A stretch of DNA of 64,000 nt from CAVYXK01 sp963772445. GTDB taxonomy: Bacteria > Pseudomonadota > Alphaproteobacteria > Acetobacterales > Acetobacteraceae. Where the stretch lies: NCBI GenBank assembly GCA_963772445.1, contig CAVYXK010000019.1:1130712-1194711 (forward strand), read 5' to 3'. Position numbers and translations under genes: made by a program. This document shows, one piece after another, positions 7,801 to 17,222 of this stretch; position 1 is the stretch's first letter, and each line of letters starts with the position of its first letter. Below the pieces are notes generated by a model. The model had not been told where the DNA came from. It did not search any database and saw only the letters and a program-made list of their open reading frames with translations.

Positions 7801-8568
7801 TCAGCCGTAGGGCGAGAACGGGCTTTCCGTATATCCGACTTCCATCAAACACAGACCCTCGGCTGGTGCTGTGGGGCCGGCGGCTGCGCGATCGCAGGCG
7901 GCGAGCGCAGCGGCGATCCGCTCGATTGGCCAGCTTCCGTCGCCCACCAGTTTTAGTGTGCCGACCATGTTGCGTACTTGGTGATGCAGGAAGCTGCGCG
8001 CCTCCGCCATGACCTCGATCAGATCTCCCCGCCGTGTCACGTCGAGCCGATCGAGCGTGCGGAGCGCGCTCTTCCCCTGGCACGACGCGGCGCGAAAGCT
8101 GGTGAAATCGTGCCGGCCGAGCAGCGCTCGCGCGGCGCTCTGCATGGCGACAGGGTCGAGCGGAGCCGGTACGTGCCAAACCCGGCCATTGAGCAGCGCC
8201 GGGCGCGCGCGACGGTTCAGTATCAGATACCGATAGCTGCGCCGGCTCGCCGAGAACCGGGCACTCCAGCCTCCTTCGGCCGGGGCGGTCTGCAGAACCA
8301 CAACCGGGTGCGGTTTCATATGATAGTTCAGCGCTTCGCGCAGCCGGTCCCCGTCGATGGCACGATCGATCCACAATTCGACGATCTGTCCGGCGGCATG
8401 CACGCCGGCATCGGTCCGGCCGGCCGCCACGGTTCTGACGGGGGCTCCGCCGGCTAGGCGAGCAGCGGCGGTCTCCAGCACCTCCTGCACTGACAAGCCG
8501 GAAGCCTGGCGTTGCCAGCCGACGAACGGCGAACCATCATATTCCAGCTTCAGCGCCCAACGCAGCAT
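7801..8568 (-). CDS. truA: tRNA pseudouridine(38-40) synthase TruA
   Basis: 255 residues from ATG 8568, which overlaps the fmt stop by one base (TGATG). It isomerises U38-U40 in the anticodon stem of tRNAs. The family motif GRTDAGVHAAGQ holds the catalytic Asp at residue 53. Later blocks RFSASRRSYRYLILN and FLHHQVRNMVGTL are also TruA hallmarks. Length agrees with the family (250-270). It is the last gene of def-fmt-truA, a common alphaproteobacterial order. An upstream in-frame ATG would lie inside fmt and is unlikely. Confidence 0.97.
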   Translation of the reverse strand: MLRWALKLEYDGSPFVGWQRQASGLSVQEVLETAAARLAGGAPVRTVAAGRTDAGVHAAGQIVELWIDRAIDGDRLREALNYHMKPHPVVVLQTAPAEGGWSARFSASRRSYRYLILNRRARPALLNGRVWHVPAPLDPVAMQSAARALLGRHDFTSFRAASCQGKSALRTLDRLDVTRRGDLIEVMAEARSFLHHQVRNMVGTLKLVGDGSWPIERIAAALAACDRAAAGPTAPAEGLCLMEVGYTESPFSPYG

Positions 8569-9473
8569 CAGCGGAGTTGCGTGCCGGCAGGCACCGGGTG
8601 GCCGCGCAGGAACGTCGCGGTATCCAGCGGGTCGCGCCCGGCAAGCTGTACCCGGCCCAGCCGTAACGCCCCCCGACCGCAAGCAACCAGCAAGGCATTG
8701 TCCAGCACGATACCTGGCGCCCCGCGCCCCGGCTCCGGCTTAGCCGCGAGCACCTTCAACACCGTGCCGCCCAATCGGGTGAACGTCCCCGGCCAGGGAT
8801 CGAAAGCCCGTACCTGCCGGTCTATCACCTCAGCATCCCGCGACCAGTCAATCCGGCCGTCCTCACGGCTGAGCCGCGGCGCATAGGTGACGCCCTCTGC
8901 AGGCTGTGGCACCGGCCGCGCGTCCTCCTCCGCCGCGCGCACGATCAGCCGTGCCCCGAGATCAGCCAGCACGTCGTGCAGCAAAGCGGCGGTCGCGCGG
9001 TGCGGTATCGGGACGGCTTCCGCCAGCAGCATCGGGCCGGTATCCAACCCCGCATCCATCTGCATGATGGTCACCCCGGTCCGCGTGTCGCCCGCGAGGA
9101 TCGCCGCCTGAATCGGCGCCGCGCCACGCCAGCGGGGCAACAGACTCGCATGGATGTTCAAACACCCGCGTCGTGGCGCCCCAATCATCGGCGGTGGCAG
9201 GATCAGTCCATAGGCAGCCACCACGGCCGCATCCAGCCCAAGCGCGGCGAACGCATCGTGAGCCGCAGCATCGCCGCGCAGCCGTACCGGCGTGCACACC
9301 GGTAGGCCTAGCCGCTCGGCCGCCGCCTGCACCGGGCAGGGCCGCAGCGCATAGCCGCGCCCCGCCGGCCGCGGCGGCTGGCAATATACCGCGGCGATGG
9401 TATGCCCCGCCCCATGCAGTGCGAGCAGCGCCGGCACTGCGAAATCGGGGCTGCCCATGAAGGCGAGCCGCAT
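8568..9473 (-). CDS. fmt: Methionyl-tRNA formyltransferase
   Basis: 301 residues. It transfers the formyl group from 10-formyl-THF to initiator Met-tRNA. The N-terminus MRLAFMGSPDFAVPALLAL is typical. The folate/catalytic site is complete: Asn106 and His108 in LNIHASLLPRWRGAAPIQ and Asp144 in DAGLDTGPM. The C-terminal domain runs to ~300 with the NALLVACGRGALRLGRVQ segment. Seven bases separate it from def and it overlaps truA by one base, so the three form one operon for initiator formylation and deformylation. Confidence 0.97.
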   Translation of the reverse strand: MRLAFMGSPDFAVPALLALHGAGHTIAAVYCQPPRPAGRGYALRPCPVQAAAERLGLPVCTPVRLRGDAAAHDAFAALGLDAAVVAAYGLILPPPMIGAPRRGCLNIHASLLPRWRGAAPIQAAILAGDTRTGVTIMQMDAGLDTGPMLLAEAVPIPHRATAALLHDVLADLGARLIVRAAEEDARPVPQPAEGVTYAPRLSREDGRIDWSRDAEVIDRQVRAFDPWPGTFTRLGGTVLKVLAAKPEPGRGAPGIVLDNALLVACGRGALRLGRVQLAGRDPLDTATFLRGHPVPAGTQLR

Positions 9474-9480
9474 CCCGCTC

Positions 9481-10035
9481 CTACCGCGCCCCAGCCTCTT
9501 CGCGCTTCTGACGCAGCTCCTTGGCGAGCCGCCGCAGGATCATGTTGCGCTTGAGACTGGACAGGTGATCGATGAACAGGATGCCGTCGAGATGGTCGAT
9601 CTCATGCTGTAGGCAGGCCGCCAGCAGCCCGTCCGCCTCGATCTCCTGCCTGGCACCATCTTCGTCGAGATAGCGGACCTTGACCCGCGCCGGTCGCGTC
9701 ACATCGGCATACTGACCTGGCAGCGACAGGCAGCCTTCCTCTCGCGTCGCCAGCTCCTCGCTAGTGGCAACCACCTCCGGGTTCACCAGAACGATCGGGG
9801 ACGACTTTTCCCCCGGCATCAGATCGATCACGGTCACGCGCAGGCCGACGCCGATCTGCGGTGCGGCGAGACCAATCCCGGGGGCGCGGTACATCGTCGC
9901 CAGCATGCGTGGCAGCAGGTCGCGCACTACCGCCGCGTCCAACTCGGCGACCGGCCTGGCACGGGTTTTCAGTATCGGGTCAGGCGCGAGCAGGATCGGC
10001 AGGAATTCGCCCGCAGGGCTAATCATGTCGCGCAT
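9481..10035 (-). CDS. def: Peptide deformylase
   Basis: About 184 residues from ATG 10035, with an alternative ATG at 10026. The longer frame to 10176 adds an N-terminus unlike the family. It removes the formyl group from nascent proteins. All three motifs are intact: GIGLAAPQIG (residues 53-62), EGCLS with the metal ligand Cys102, and QHEIDHLDG with His144, Glu145 and His148. It is the first gene of the def-fmt-truA operon. No strong ribosome-binding site marks either start. Confidence 0.95.
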   Translation of the reverse strand: MRDMISPAGEFLPILLAPDPILKTRARPVAELDAAVVRDLLPRMLATMYRAPGIGLAAPQIGVGLRVTVIDLMPGEKSSPIVLVNPEVVATSEELATREEGCLSLPGQYADVTRPARVKVRYLDEDGARQEIEADGLLAACLQHEIDHLDGILFIDHLSSLKRNMILRRLAKELRQKREEAGAR

Positions 10036-10259
10036 GTAGCGCCGCGATCGCCGGCAATCAACGAGCCGGCGGAATTCCTGCGATGCACCCGGCCGGCGGC
10101 GCGCCGGGAAGGCTAGCGGGCGCTTGCCGGGGCCCGAGTAGTCCGCGGCTCTGTCTCGCCCCGCGACCTCTTGCAAGCGACCTGGCGATTGCCAAAATTG
10201 GGTTTGTCGGGATGCCGCATGCGGGTCCCGGCAAGACGCCCCGCTCCGAGGAGGAGGCT

Positions 10260-10727
10260 ATGACCGCCCGCCTGTTCACCTCGCCGATGTTTCTGGGGTT
10301 CGACCATCTCGAGCAGATGCTCGAGCGGGCCTCGAAGACATCGGCCGACGGATATCCGCCATATAACATCGAGCAGACCGGCCCGAGCGGACTCAGGATC
10401 ACGCTCGCGGTGGCAGGATTCACGATGAACGACTTGCAGATCACGCAGGAAGACAACCAACTGGTGATCCGTGGGCGACAGTCCGACGACAACGAAGGGC
10501 GCGTGTTCCTGCACCGCGGCATCGCCGCGCGGCAGTTCCAGCGAGCCTTTGTGCTGGCGGAAGGCATCGAGGTGAAGGGAGCTTGGCTGGACAGCGGGTT
10601 GCTTCACATCGACCTCGTCCGCCCACAGCCCGAGCCGCGGGTAAAAACCATCGAGATCAATCGGCGGGACCCAACGAGCGGCAACGGCCAAGCCAAAGTG
10701 GTCGCGAGCAAACTCGAAAGGGGATGA
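10260..10727 (+). CDS. Small heat-shock protein, Hsp20/alpha-crystallin family
   Basis: 155 residues from ATG 10260, with GAGGAGG at 10251-10257. It is an ATP-independent holdase. The alpha-crystallin domain spans roughly residues 38-130: YPPYNIEQTGPSGLRITLAV, then LVIRGRQ and VFLHRGIAARQFQRAFVLAEGIEV. The C-terminal tail has the short KTIEI motif used for oligomer contacts. The closely following DUF1150 gene is a common partner in alphaproteobacteria. No ROSE-like thermometer was recognised in the leader. Confidence 0.93.
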   Translation: MTARLFTSPMFLGFDHLEQMLERASKTSADGYPPYNIEQTGPSGLRITLAVAGFTMNDLQITQEDNQLVIRGRQSDDNEGRVFLHRGIAARQFQRAFVLAEGIEVKGAWLDSGLLHIDLVRPQPEPRVKTIEINRRDPTSGNGQAKVVASKLERG

Positions 10728-10801
10728 GACGGTCGAGCGGCAGAACCGCTAACTAGGACGCCACGGCGCTGCAACAGCGGGCCGGACGCAAGGAGACAAC
10801 G

Positions 10802-11065
10802 ATGAACATGAACGCAAACGAAGACGGCAGCCGGAAGAGCGGTGCAAGCGGACCGGTGGGCTTCGATATCCGCCATCTGACCGAGACCCAGCTCGCTCAG
10901 CTCGGACTGACGCAGATTGCCTATGTGCGACAGGTGGTGGTCGATGGCGCGCCCGGGTTCGCCATCCATGCTGCCGACGGTACTCCGATGGCGCTCACAG
11001 CAGATCGCGACGTGGCAGTTGCCGCGATCCTGCAGCACGAGATGGTACCGGCACTAGTGCACTGA
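10802..11065 (+). CDS. DUF1150 family protein
   Basis: 87 residues, preceded by AAGGAGA. The core GFDIRHLTETQLAQLGLTQIAYVRQVV followed by the IHAADGTPMALTADRDVAVAAI segment matches DUF1150, a small alphaproteobacterial family regularly found beside Hsp20 genes. Function unknown; the pairing suggests a role linked to the heat-shock protein. Cytoplasmic, with no membrane segment. Confidence 0.85.
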   Translation: MNMNANEDGSRKSGASGPVGFDIRHLTETQLAQLGLTQIAYVRQVVVDGAPGFAIHAADGTPMALTADRDVAVAAILQHEMVPALVH

Positions 11066-11079
11066 GACTGCAAACAAAC

Positions 11080-11155
11080 CTCTCCCGCTTTGCGGGAGAG
11101 GAGCTTGCTCCAAGCCTCGGCCCGTGGGTCGCCGAGCGGAGCGCGGTGGGTGAGG
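11080..11155. repeat. Intergenic repeat starting with a ctctcccgc hairpin
   Basis: It begins with a perfect hairpin (ctctcccgc-ttt-gcgggagag, 11081-11101) followed by a section with ctcggcccgtgggtcgccgag and gcgcggtgggtgag. The same architecture recurs at 23566-23716. It lies between converging DUF1150 and soeC and could terminate both. There is no T-run, so it is not a classic intrinsic terminator. Confidence 0.75.
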
Positions 11156-12103
11156 TCAAGCTGCACGGCCATAGTACAACGTGACAGTGTGGGTCGCCTG
11201 GGCAAAGAATAGCCAACGCTCGACATAGATGCCGAGGAGCGCCGCAATGGCGGCAAACGGGAACACCATTAAAGCGACCGGATTGCCGAGCGCGAGCCCC
11301 ACAATCAGTAGGATCGCCGGCAACGCGAAGCCGATCGCCAGTACGATGGAGCGCAATCGCTCGCCGTGCTTGCGAGCGATCGCATAGCCCATCTCGCGCA
11401 GCAGATAATTTTCCTCGGTGTGCGGTGCCTCTAGCTCCCGCACCAATCCGATTCTGCCTAGCCCTGTCGCGCTCTCGATCGTGGCGACCGGCGATGCGTG
11501 ATCGATGACGCGCCAATAGGCGAGCTTCGCGACTGCTGCCGCCAAACAAAAAGCCACTGCCAGACCGGCGGCGATGCGGCCGGGTCCGATGTCCCAGAAC
11601 GTGGCCGTCGCAGCCAGGCAGGTGGCGCCGCTGAACAGCGCGAGTAGTAGAAAATTGAGCGGCACCAACCAGTTATGCCATTGCCGGATCGGCTTCAGCG
11701 AGGCATAGATCATCGCTTGGCAGATCACGGTCAGCGTGCCGCACAGTGCTGCCAGCAGCCCCAGCACGGTGGCAGCGACATTGCCTGGCTCGCCGAGTCC
11801 CCATGCGGCGACGAATCCCAGCGCCGGGAGATAGGTGATAAGAGAAGCGACCCCTTCGCGCGACAGCCAGGAGCTGCGCCATTGTGATATCGCGCGCCAG
11901 GCGCGCTCGGGGTGGCCGAGATGCAGGGTCGATGCCAGCAGGCCGGCAGTCGCCAGCGCCAGCGCGATCAGTACGGCAAGAACGCCGAACCAGCGGGCCG
12001 ACGGCGTCAGCCCAACCGTGCCTAATACGCCGAGCCAGAACAGCACTCCGTATCCCGCGCCACTCGCGGTGGTCAGCAGGATGACCGAGAAGGCAGGATT
12101 CAT
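11156..12103 (-). CDS. soeC: SoeC/DmsC-like membrane anchor subunit of a molybdoenzyme
   Basis: 315 residues from ATG 12103, overlapping the soeB stop (ATGA). The protein is strongly hydrophobic with about eight membrane segments, the first being FSVILLTTASGAGYGVLFWL. It contains the STLHLGHPERAWRAI motif of the DmsC family. It would hold the soluble A and B subunits on the cytoplasmic face and pass electrons to or from quinone. With soeA and soeB it forms one minus-strand operon. DmsC or another polysulfide/tetrathionate-type anchor is possible, but the gene order and lack of export signals favour sulfite dehydrogenase. Confidence 0.85.
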   Translation of the reverse strand: MNPAFSVILLTTASGAGYGVLFWLGVLGTVGLTPSARWFGVLAVLIALALATAGLLASTLHLGHPERAWRAISQWRSSWLSREGVASLITYLPALGFVAAWGLGEPGNVAATVLGLLAALCGTLTVICQAMIYASLKPIRQWHNWLVPLNFLLLALFSGATCLAATATFWDIGPGRIAAGLAVAFCLAAAVAKLAYWRVIDHASPVATIESATGLGRIGLVRELEAPHTEENYLLREMGYAIARKHGERLRSIVLAIGFALPAILLIVGLALGNPVALMVFPFAAIAALLGIYVERWLFFAQATHTVTLYYGRAA

Positions 12104-12828
12104 CGGCTGAGCACGCGGTCGATCCACCGTAGCACCGAACCGGCAGGGCCGCTCGGCTCGGGTTCGGCCGCCGCCGTCACCTTGCGCTGGCGCGGCGGCA
12201 AGTACTTGTTCACCGGCTTATAGTCCATCTCCGGCATCAAGTCGTATCCGCCGCGCTCAGCCACAAGCCGCGAGACGGCGCTATCCGGATCACCCAAGTC
12301 GCCGAAATGCCGTGCATGCGCCGGGCAGGTCGAGACACAGGCCGGCACTCTCTCGGCTTCCGGGATGTTCTCGTTGTAGATGCGGTCGATGCAGAGCGTG
12401 CATTTCTTCATCACGCCCTCATCTTCGTCGAACTCGCGCGCACCGTATGGGCAGGCCCAGGAACACAGCTTGCATCCAATACAGATTTCGGTGTTGACCA
12501 GCACGATGCCGTCCTCGGCGCGTTTGTACGATGCGCCGGTGGGGCAGACGGTGACGCAGGCCGGCTCCTCGCAGTGCAGACAAGAGCGAGGGAAATGCAC
12601 AGTGCGGCTGTCCGCGCCAGTGCCGGCCTCGTAGCTGTGCACGCGATTGAGCCACACGCCGTGGGGACGCTCTTGATAAGCGTTGAAATCGGTCAACGGT
12701 GCGTAATGGCCGGACGTGTTCCACTCCTTGCAGTTCACCGCGCACGCGTGACAGCCGACGCAGGTATCCAGGTCGATGACGAGACCGAGTTTCTTCTGGC
12801 CAGGAATCTGGCGGGGGATGCTGGTCAT
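12100..12828 (-). CDS. soeB: SoeB iron-sulfur subunit, four [4Fe-4S] clusters
   Basis: 242 residues from ATG 12828, 4 bases after soeA. Four cysteine groups are visible: CVGCHACAVNCK, CLHCEEPACVTVCPTGA, CIGCKLCSWACPYGA, and CTLCIDR with CVSTCPAHA. This is the standard DmsB/SoeB electron-transfer subunit. It would carry electrons between the molybdopterin centre of SoeA and quinone at SoeC. No Tat or Sec signal is present, so it is cytoplasmic. The longer frame upstream to 13026 is antisense-like sequence inside soeA. Confidence 0.92.
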   Translation of the reverse strand: MTSIPRQIPGQKKLGLVIDLDTCVGCHACAVNCKEWNTSGHYAPLTDFNAYQERPHGVWLNRVHSYEAGTGADSRTVHFPRSCLHCEEPACVTVCPTGASYKRAEDGIVLVNTEICIGCKLCSWACPYGAREFDEDEGVMKKCTLCIDRIYNENIPEAERVPACVSTCPAHARHFGDLGDPDSAVSRLVAERGGYDLMPEMDYKPVNKYLPPRQRKVTAAAEPEPSGPAGSVLRWIDRVLSR

Positions 12829-12832
12829 GGCG

Positions 12833-15712
12833 TCAACCGCCGGTCGGGACCGACGCGCCGTAGCGCAGGATATGCGGCGCCGGCGGCAGCTTCGGGTGGT
12901 GCAGCGTGGCGGGGTGTGGGTAGGTCTCCGCCAGCGCGTCTGCCTTCTCGATCCGTATACGGAGGTCGTACCACGCGGCCTGCCCAGTGACCGGATCGGC
13001 GTTGGCGCGGCGCGGCCCGTCGCCATCCGGCAGAAATTCCGAGATGACGTGGTTCAGCAGGAAGCCAGCCCGCAACTCCGGGGCGTCGTCCGCCAGGTTC
13101 CAGGCGCCGCTGCGTTTGCCGATCGCATTCCAGGTCCAGACCGTGTCAGGGTTCACGCCTTCCATCAGTTTCACCTGGCACTTCACCCGTCCGCTACGGC
13201 TGATCGCCCAGACCCAGTCGCCGTCCTCGATGCCCAGCGCTGCGGCGGTACGACGGTGCATGAACAGCCGATTGCGGCTGTAGATCTGCCGCAGCCACGC
13301 GTTCTGCGAGTGCCAGGAATGGTACATCGCCGGCGGGCGCTGGGTGATTGCGTGCAGCGGATAGGCCGCCTGCTCGATCAGTCCCTGTTCCAGCGGCGTA
13401 TACCAGATCGGCAGCGGGTCGAAATACTGCCGGATGCGCGCACGGTGAGTCTCTGGCGGCTGGACCGGGCCGTGTCCTTCGGCAGCCAGGCGGAACTTCT
13501 GCAGCGGCTCGCTGTAGAGCTGCAACACGATCTGTGCCGTGCCATCAACCAGCCCGAGCCGCTTCGCCTCCTCCAGGTAACCCAGGTTGGCGTATTTGTA
13601 GTAGAGTGCCTCAGGTTTGTGGTGGTATGACCAGAAACAGCCGTTCTGAACGTAGCGATCGAGTTGGCCCGGGTTGGGTTCCCCTATGCCAGGCGACATG
13701 CCATCGACGCCACGCCACCCGGCGAGCGGCCCGATTCCGGGCCGGCGCTGGTGGTTGACGATGTAGTCGGCGTAGTCGCGATACATCGGGCTGCCGTCTT
13801 CGGTGACGAGCCCCGGCAGCTTCAGCCGAGTACCCAAGTCGATCAGCACGTCCTGGAACGGCCGCACGTCACGGTCCGGCGCCAGTACCGGTTGGCGGAT
13901 CGCATCCGCCGGCCCCTCGGGGCTGCCGATCGGCCGATCGAGCAACGAGATGCAGTCCCACCGCTCCAGATAGGTGGTATCCGGCAAAACAAGATCCGCG
14001 TGCGCCACCATCTCGCTGTAATACGCATCCGCATAGATGATGTGCGGGATGCGGTACTCGCCGGTCGCCGGATCCTTGTCGGTCATCATGCGCGCGGCGT
14101 CTCCGGGATTCATCGCGGAGTTCCACGCCATGTTGGCCATGTACATCAACAGCGTGTCGATCTTATAAGGATCACCGGCATGCGCGTTGGCCAGAAGCAT
14201 ATGTAACAGCCCGTGCACGCCGATCGGGGCATCCCAGGAGAACGCCTTGTCGATGCGGATCGGGGTGCCGTCGTCCTCCAGCAACAGATCCTCGGGGCCG
14301 CGCGGGTTCCCAAGTGCCATGCCGGGCATCATTGCCATCGGCTTCGCGCCTTTGCCGCTCGGCTGCGGACCCGGCGGGATGGGGCGCGGATACGGCGATT
14401 TGTAGCGCCACGAGCCCGGCGTATCGACCGCGCCCAGCAGCATCTGCAGCAGGTGGATCGCCCGGCAGGTATGGAACCCGTTGGAATGCGCCGAGATGCC
14501 GCGCATCGCGTGCATCGCGACTGGCCGGCCGACCATCGTTTCATGCCGCCGTCCGGACGTATCGGTCCATGGCTGGGGCAGCTCGATCGCTTGGTCGAAC
14601 GCCGTGTCGGCAAGCTCGCGGGCAATACGCCTGATCGTCGCCGCCGGCACGCCGCACTGATCGGCAACCGTATCGGGCGCGTAGCGGCCATCCAGGTACC
14701 GTTCGGCAAGCAGATGGAACACCGGCAGCGCCGCACGGCCGTCGGGAAGCCTCACTTCGCCCACGATTTGCGGTTGCATCCCCGGCGTGGCAGCGTCGAC
14801 TGCCACACCGCCCCGGCGATCCCAGGCGAACGGCCGTCCCTCGGCATCACGGATGAACAGCCCGTCATCCGCCGCGCCCGGTGCGCGGATCACCAGCCAG
14901 GCGGCATTCGTATAACGGACCAGGAAATCCAGGTCGATCCGATCGATGCGCAGCAGCTCGTGCACCAGCGCCAGCACGAACAGCCCGTCGGTGCCCGGGC
15001 GGATGCCGATCCACTCGTCGGCGATCGCGGAATAGCCGGTCTTCACCGGGTTGACCGAGACGTATCTGGCGCCCCGTTCCTTAAGCTTCGCCAGTCCGGT
15101 CTTGATCGGATTGGAATCGTGGTCCTCGGCAACGCCAAACATCAGGAAGTATTTGGTGTGATCCCAATCGGGATCGCCGAACTCCCAGAAGCTGCCGCCG
15201 ACAGAATAGAGCCCGGCGGCCGCCATGTTGACCGAGCAGAACCCGCCATGCGCGGCGAAATTCGGCGTGCCGAACTGCTTGGCCCACCATCCTGTAAAGG
15301 ATTGACTCTGGTCGCGGCCGGTGAAGAAGGCGAGCTTCTTCGGATCGGTGGCGCGGATCCTGCCCAGCCAATCGGTCGCCAAGCTTAGCGCCTCTTCCCA
15401 CTCAATCTCCCGGAATGTGCCGGTGCCGCGTTCGCCGACGCGGAGCAGCGGCTTGGAAAGGCGTGCCGGCGAGTAATGCTGCATGATGCCGGCCGATCCC
15501 TTGGCGCAGAGCACGCCACGATTCACCGGGTGATCGGGATTTCCCTGGATCCATCGGATTCGCCCATCCTTTAGATGGACGCGGATACCGCAGCGACAGG
15601 CGCACATGTAGCAGGTGGTAGTCTTCACCTCGTCGGCGACCCGGGGGGACGTGTCGATCACTTCCACGGGAGAGACGAATCCTCTCGTCCGCCCGGCAGA
15701 CGCGCTGCTCAT
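12833..15712 (-). CDS. soeA: SoeA molybdopterin catalytic subunit, sulfite dehydrogenase type
   Basis: About 959 residues from ATG 15712, chosen for the purine-rich GAGAGAAGAA just upstream; a GTG at 15724 is the alternative. The N-terminal [4Fe-4S] site is Cys34-x2-Cys37-x3-Cys41 and Cys69. The molybdenum-ligand region reads HGGFCSVNMAAAG, giving a Cys ligand. The C-terminal bis-MGD domain has HAITQRPPAMYHSWHSQNAW and WTWNAIGKRSGAWNL. There is no Tat signal, as expected of the cytoplasmic SoeABC complex that oxidises sulfite to sulfate. Tetrathionate or DMSO reductase homologues would normally be exported. The substrate is an inference. Confidence 0.85.
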   Translation of the reverse strand: MSSASAGRTRGFVSPVEVIDTSPRVADEVKTTTCYMCACRCGIRVHLKDGRIRWIQGNPDHPVNRGVLCAKGSAGIMQHYSPARLSKPLLRVGERGTGTFREIEWEEALSLATDWLGRIRATDPKKLAFFTGRDQSQSFTGWWAKQFGTPNFAAHGGFCSVNMAAAGLYSVGGSFWEFGDPDWDHTKYFLMFGVAEDHDSNPIKTGLAKLKERGARYVSVNPVKTGYSAIADEWIGIRPGTDGLFVLALVHELLRIDRIDLDFLVRYTNAAWLVIRAPGAADDGLFIRDAEGRPFAWDRRGGVAVDAATPGMQPQIVGEVRLPDGRAALPVFHLLAERYLDGRYAPDTVADQCGVPAATIRRIARELADTAFDQAIELPQPWTDTSGRRHETMVGRPVAMHAMRGISAHSNGFHTCRAIHLLQMLLGAVDTPGSWRYKSPYPRPIPPGPQPSGKGAKPMAMMPGMALGNPRGPEDLLLEDDGTPIRIDKAFSWDAPIGVHGLLHMLLANAHAGDPYKIDTLLMYMANMAWNSAMNPGDAARMMTDKDPATGEYRIPHIIYADAYYSEMVAHADLVLPDTTYLERWDCISLLDRPIGSPEGPADAIRQPVLAPDRDVRPFQDVLIDLGTRLKLPGLVTEDGSPMYRDYADYIVNHQRRPGIGPLAGWRGVDGMSPGIGEPNPGQLDRYVQNGCFWSYHHKPEALYYKYANLGYLEEAKRLGLVDGTAQIVLQLYSEPLQKFRLAAEGHGPVQPPETHRARIRQYFDPLPIWYTPLEQGLIEQAAYPLHAITQRPPAMYHSWHSQNAWLRQIYSRNRLFMHRRTAAALGIEDGDWVWAISRSGRVKCQVKLMEGVNPDTVWTWNAIGKRSGAWNLADDAPELRAGFLLNHVISEFLPDGDGPRRANADPVTGQAAWYDLRIRIEKADALAETYPHPATLHHPKLPPAPHILRYGASVPTGG

Positions 15713-15867
15713 TTCTTCTCTCACCGAGTATGGCGGTAGCAGCTTTTGCTCCGGACCGACGAGCAGGGCAAGGTGGGGTCGGCGTCGCTGCTACGGCGTT
15801 ACATTGCAGGAAAGCGTATGTTACATCGGGGGTGCAATCGATCGCAGCGAATCGCGGAGAACGGCCG

Positions 15868-16023
15868 ATGCTCAACCGCTTGCTATGCGTCCTGCTGTTG
15901 CTTTCCTTCGCTGTCCCTCTCGCCGGCTGCGTGGTGTATGCGCCGCCACCGGGACGCCCTGGCGCGGTCTGGGTGCCGGGTCACTACAACAGGTGGCGCT
16001 GGGTGCCGGGGCACTGGGCGTGA
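15868..16023 (+). CDS. Small lipoprotein with WVPGHW motifs
   Basis: 51 residues from ATG 15868 with GCGGAGA upstream. A type II signal peptide ends in LAGC (Cys near residue 20), so it should be lipidated. The mature part has repeated YxWxPGHW-type motifs (VWVPGHYNRWRWVPGHW), as in the YXWGXW-repeat lipoproteins common in proteobacteria. It is divergent from soeA; the 155 bases between should hold both promoters. Function unknown. Confidence 0.75.
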   Translation: MLNRLLCVLLLLSFAVPLAGCVVYAPPPGRPGAVWVPGHYNRWRWVPGHWA

Positions 16024-16114
16024 TCGTTGTGGGCGGCGTGAGCCGGGCCCGCGGCTCGCGTAAAGCGTCGGCGGATTTCGGCCGCTAGGTCCAATTCACC
16101 CTGCTGCATCTGGG

Positions 16115-17083
16115 TCAGAACCAGTTCGCCTTGTCCACAACGTTCCTCAGCGGCTGTCCCATCTCGAAGGCGCGGCAATTCTGCAGGATGATCGCGTACC
16201 GCCGCTCGTCCAGATAAGGGCCGAAACCAGCTGTATGAGGCGTGATCAGCACGTTCGGCATGGTCCAGAGCGCGTGATCCGCAGGCAACGGCTCCGTCTC
16301 GAACACGTCGAGCCCAGCACCTGCCAACTCCTCAGCCTGTAACGCGGCCACCAGGTCGTCCAGCCGGGTGGTCCGCCCGCGGCCAATATTGATGAAGAAC
16401 GCCGACGGCTTCATACGGCGAAATCGGGCACGGTTCATGAAGCCTTCGGTCGCCGGCGTGTGCGGTACGGTCAGAATGACAAAATCCGCCCGGCCCAGCA
16501 GACCGTCCAGTGCGTCCGGCGGATGCAATTCTGCGACGCCCTCGGGCGGCGTGGTGCGCCTCGCATCGGTCGCGAGCACCTGCATCCCGAATGCCGCCGC
16601 CAGGCGCGCCGCCTCCGCGCCGATGCCGCCTACGCCAACGATGAGCGCCGTTGCCTCTGGCAGGTGAACCACGCCGGTGTCCAGCCGCCGAGGCCTCCAC
16701 TCGCGCCGGATTTGCTGCGGGATATAGGTCTGGAAGTCGCGCGCGAAGGCCAGCACGAAAGCCATAATGTGCGCGCCGATATGGTCGTTGTAGATCTCGC
16801 GCATATTGGTCACGACAACCGGGTGCGCGTTCAGCGCCGCGTGGTAATAACCTGCGGGCGGCGCTGCTTGCGGCGATTGCAGCCAGCGCAGCCGGCCCGC
16901 CTTGGCCAGCAGCGATGCCGGGATCACGCCAAACGCCGCCTCCGCTTGGGCGATCGCGTCTTCCGCCTCAGCTTCGCCCTCGGCGACGACTACGCGGACG
17001 GCCGGAAGCTCTTTCGCGAGCCGCTTGCCCCAGCCGCGCGTAATATCAGTCTGTGGCGGCAGCATGAGGAAGGTGAAAGGCAT
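16115..17083 (-). CDS. D-2-hydroxyacid dehydrogenase
   Basis: 322 residues, NAD(P)-dependent. The Rossmann motif is VGVGGIGAEAARLAAAFGM. Active-site residues follow the family: Arg in FFINIGRGRTTRLDDL, Glu in LDVFETEPLP and His in VLITPHTAGFG. The N-terminal catalytic half is less conserved. The substrate cannot be read from sequence; glyoxylate/hydroxypyruvate- or phosphoglycerate-dehydrogenase-like proteins look the same. A second, distinct member lies at 19381. GAAAGGAGAG precedes the start. Confidence 0.9.
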   Translation of the reverse strand: MPFTFLMLPPQTDITRGWGKRLAKELPAVRVVVAEGEAEAEDAIAQAEAAFGVIPASLLAKAGRLRWLQSPQAAPPAGYYHAALNAHPVVVTNMREIYNDHIGAHIMAFVLAFARDFQTYIPQQIRREWRPRRLDTGVVHLPEATALIVGVGGIGAEAARLAAAFGMQVLATDARRTTPPEGVAELHPPDALDGLLGRADFVILTVPHTPATEGFMNRARFRRMKPSAFFINIGRGRTTRLDDLVAALQAEELAGAGLDVFETEPLPADHALWTMPNVLITPHTAGFGPYLDERRYAIILQNCRAFEMGQPLRNVVDKANWF

Positions 17084-17222
17084 AATGGTCTCTCCTTTCG
17101 CCGGTCACCATTGAGGGGAATTCACGCTGTTGCGAGCCGTGCCCAGCTCTCCCGCGTTTGAGGGAAAAAGCCCAGCCCCGATTTGATCAGGCGCCGCCTC
17201 GCCTGGCGTGGTGGGTAAGGCC

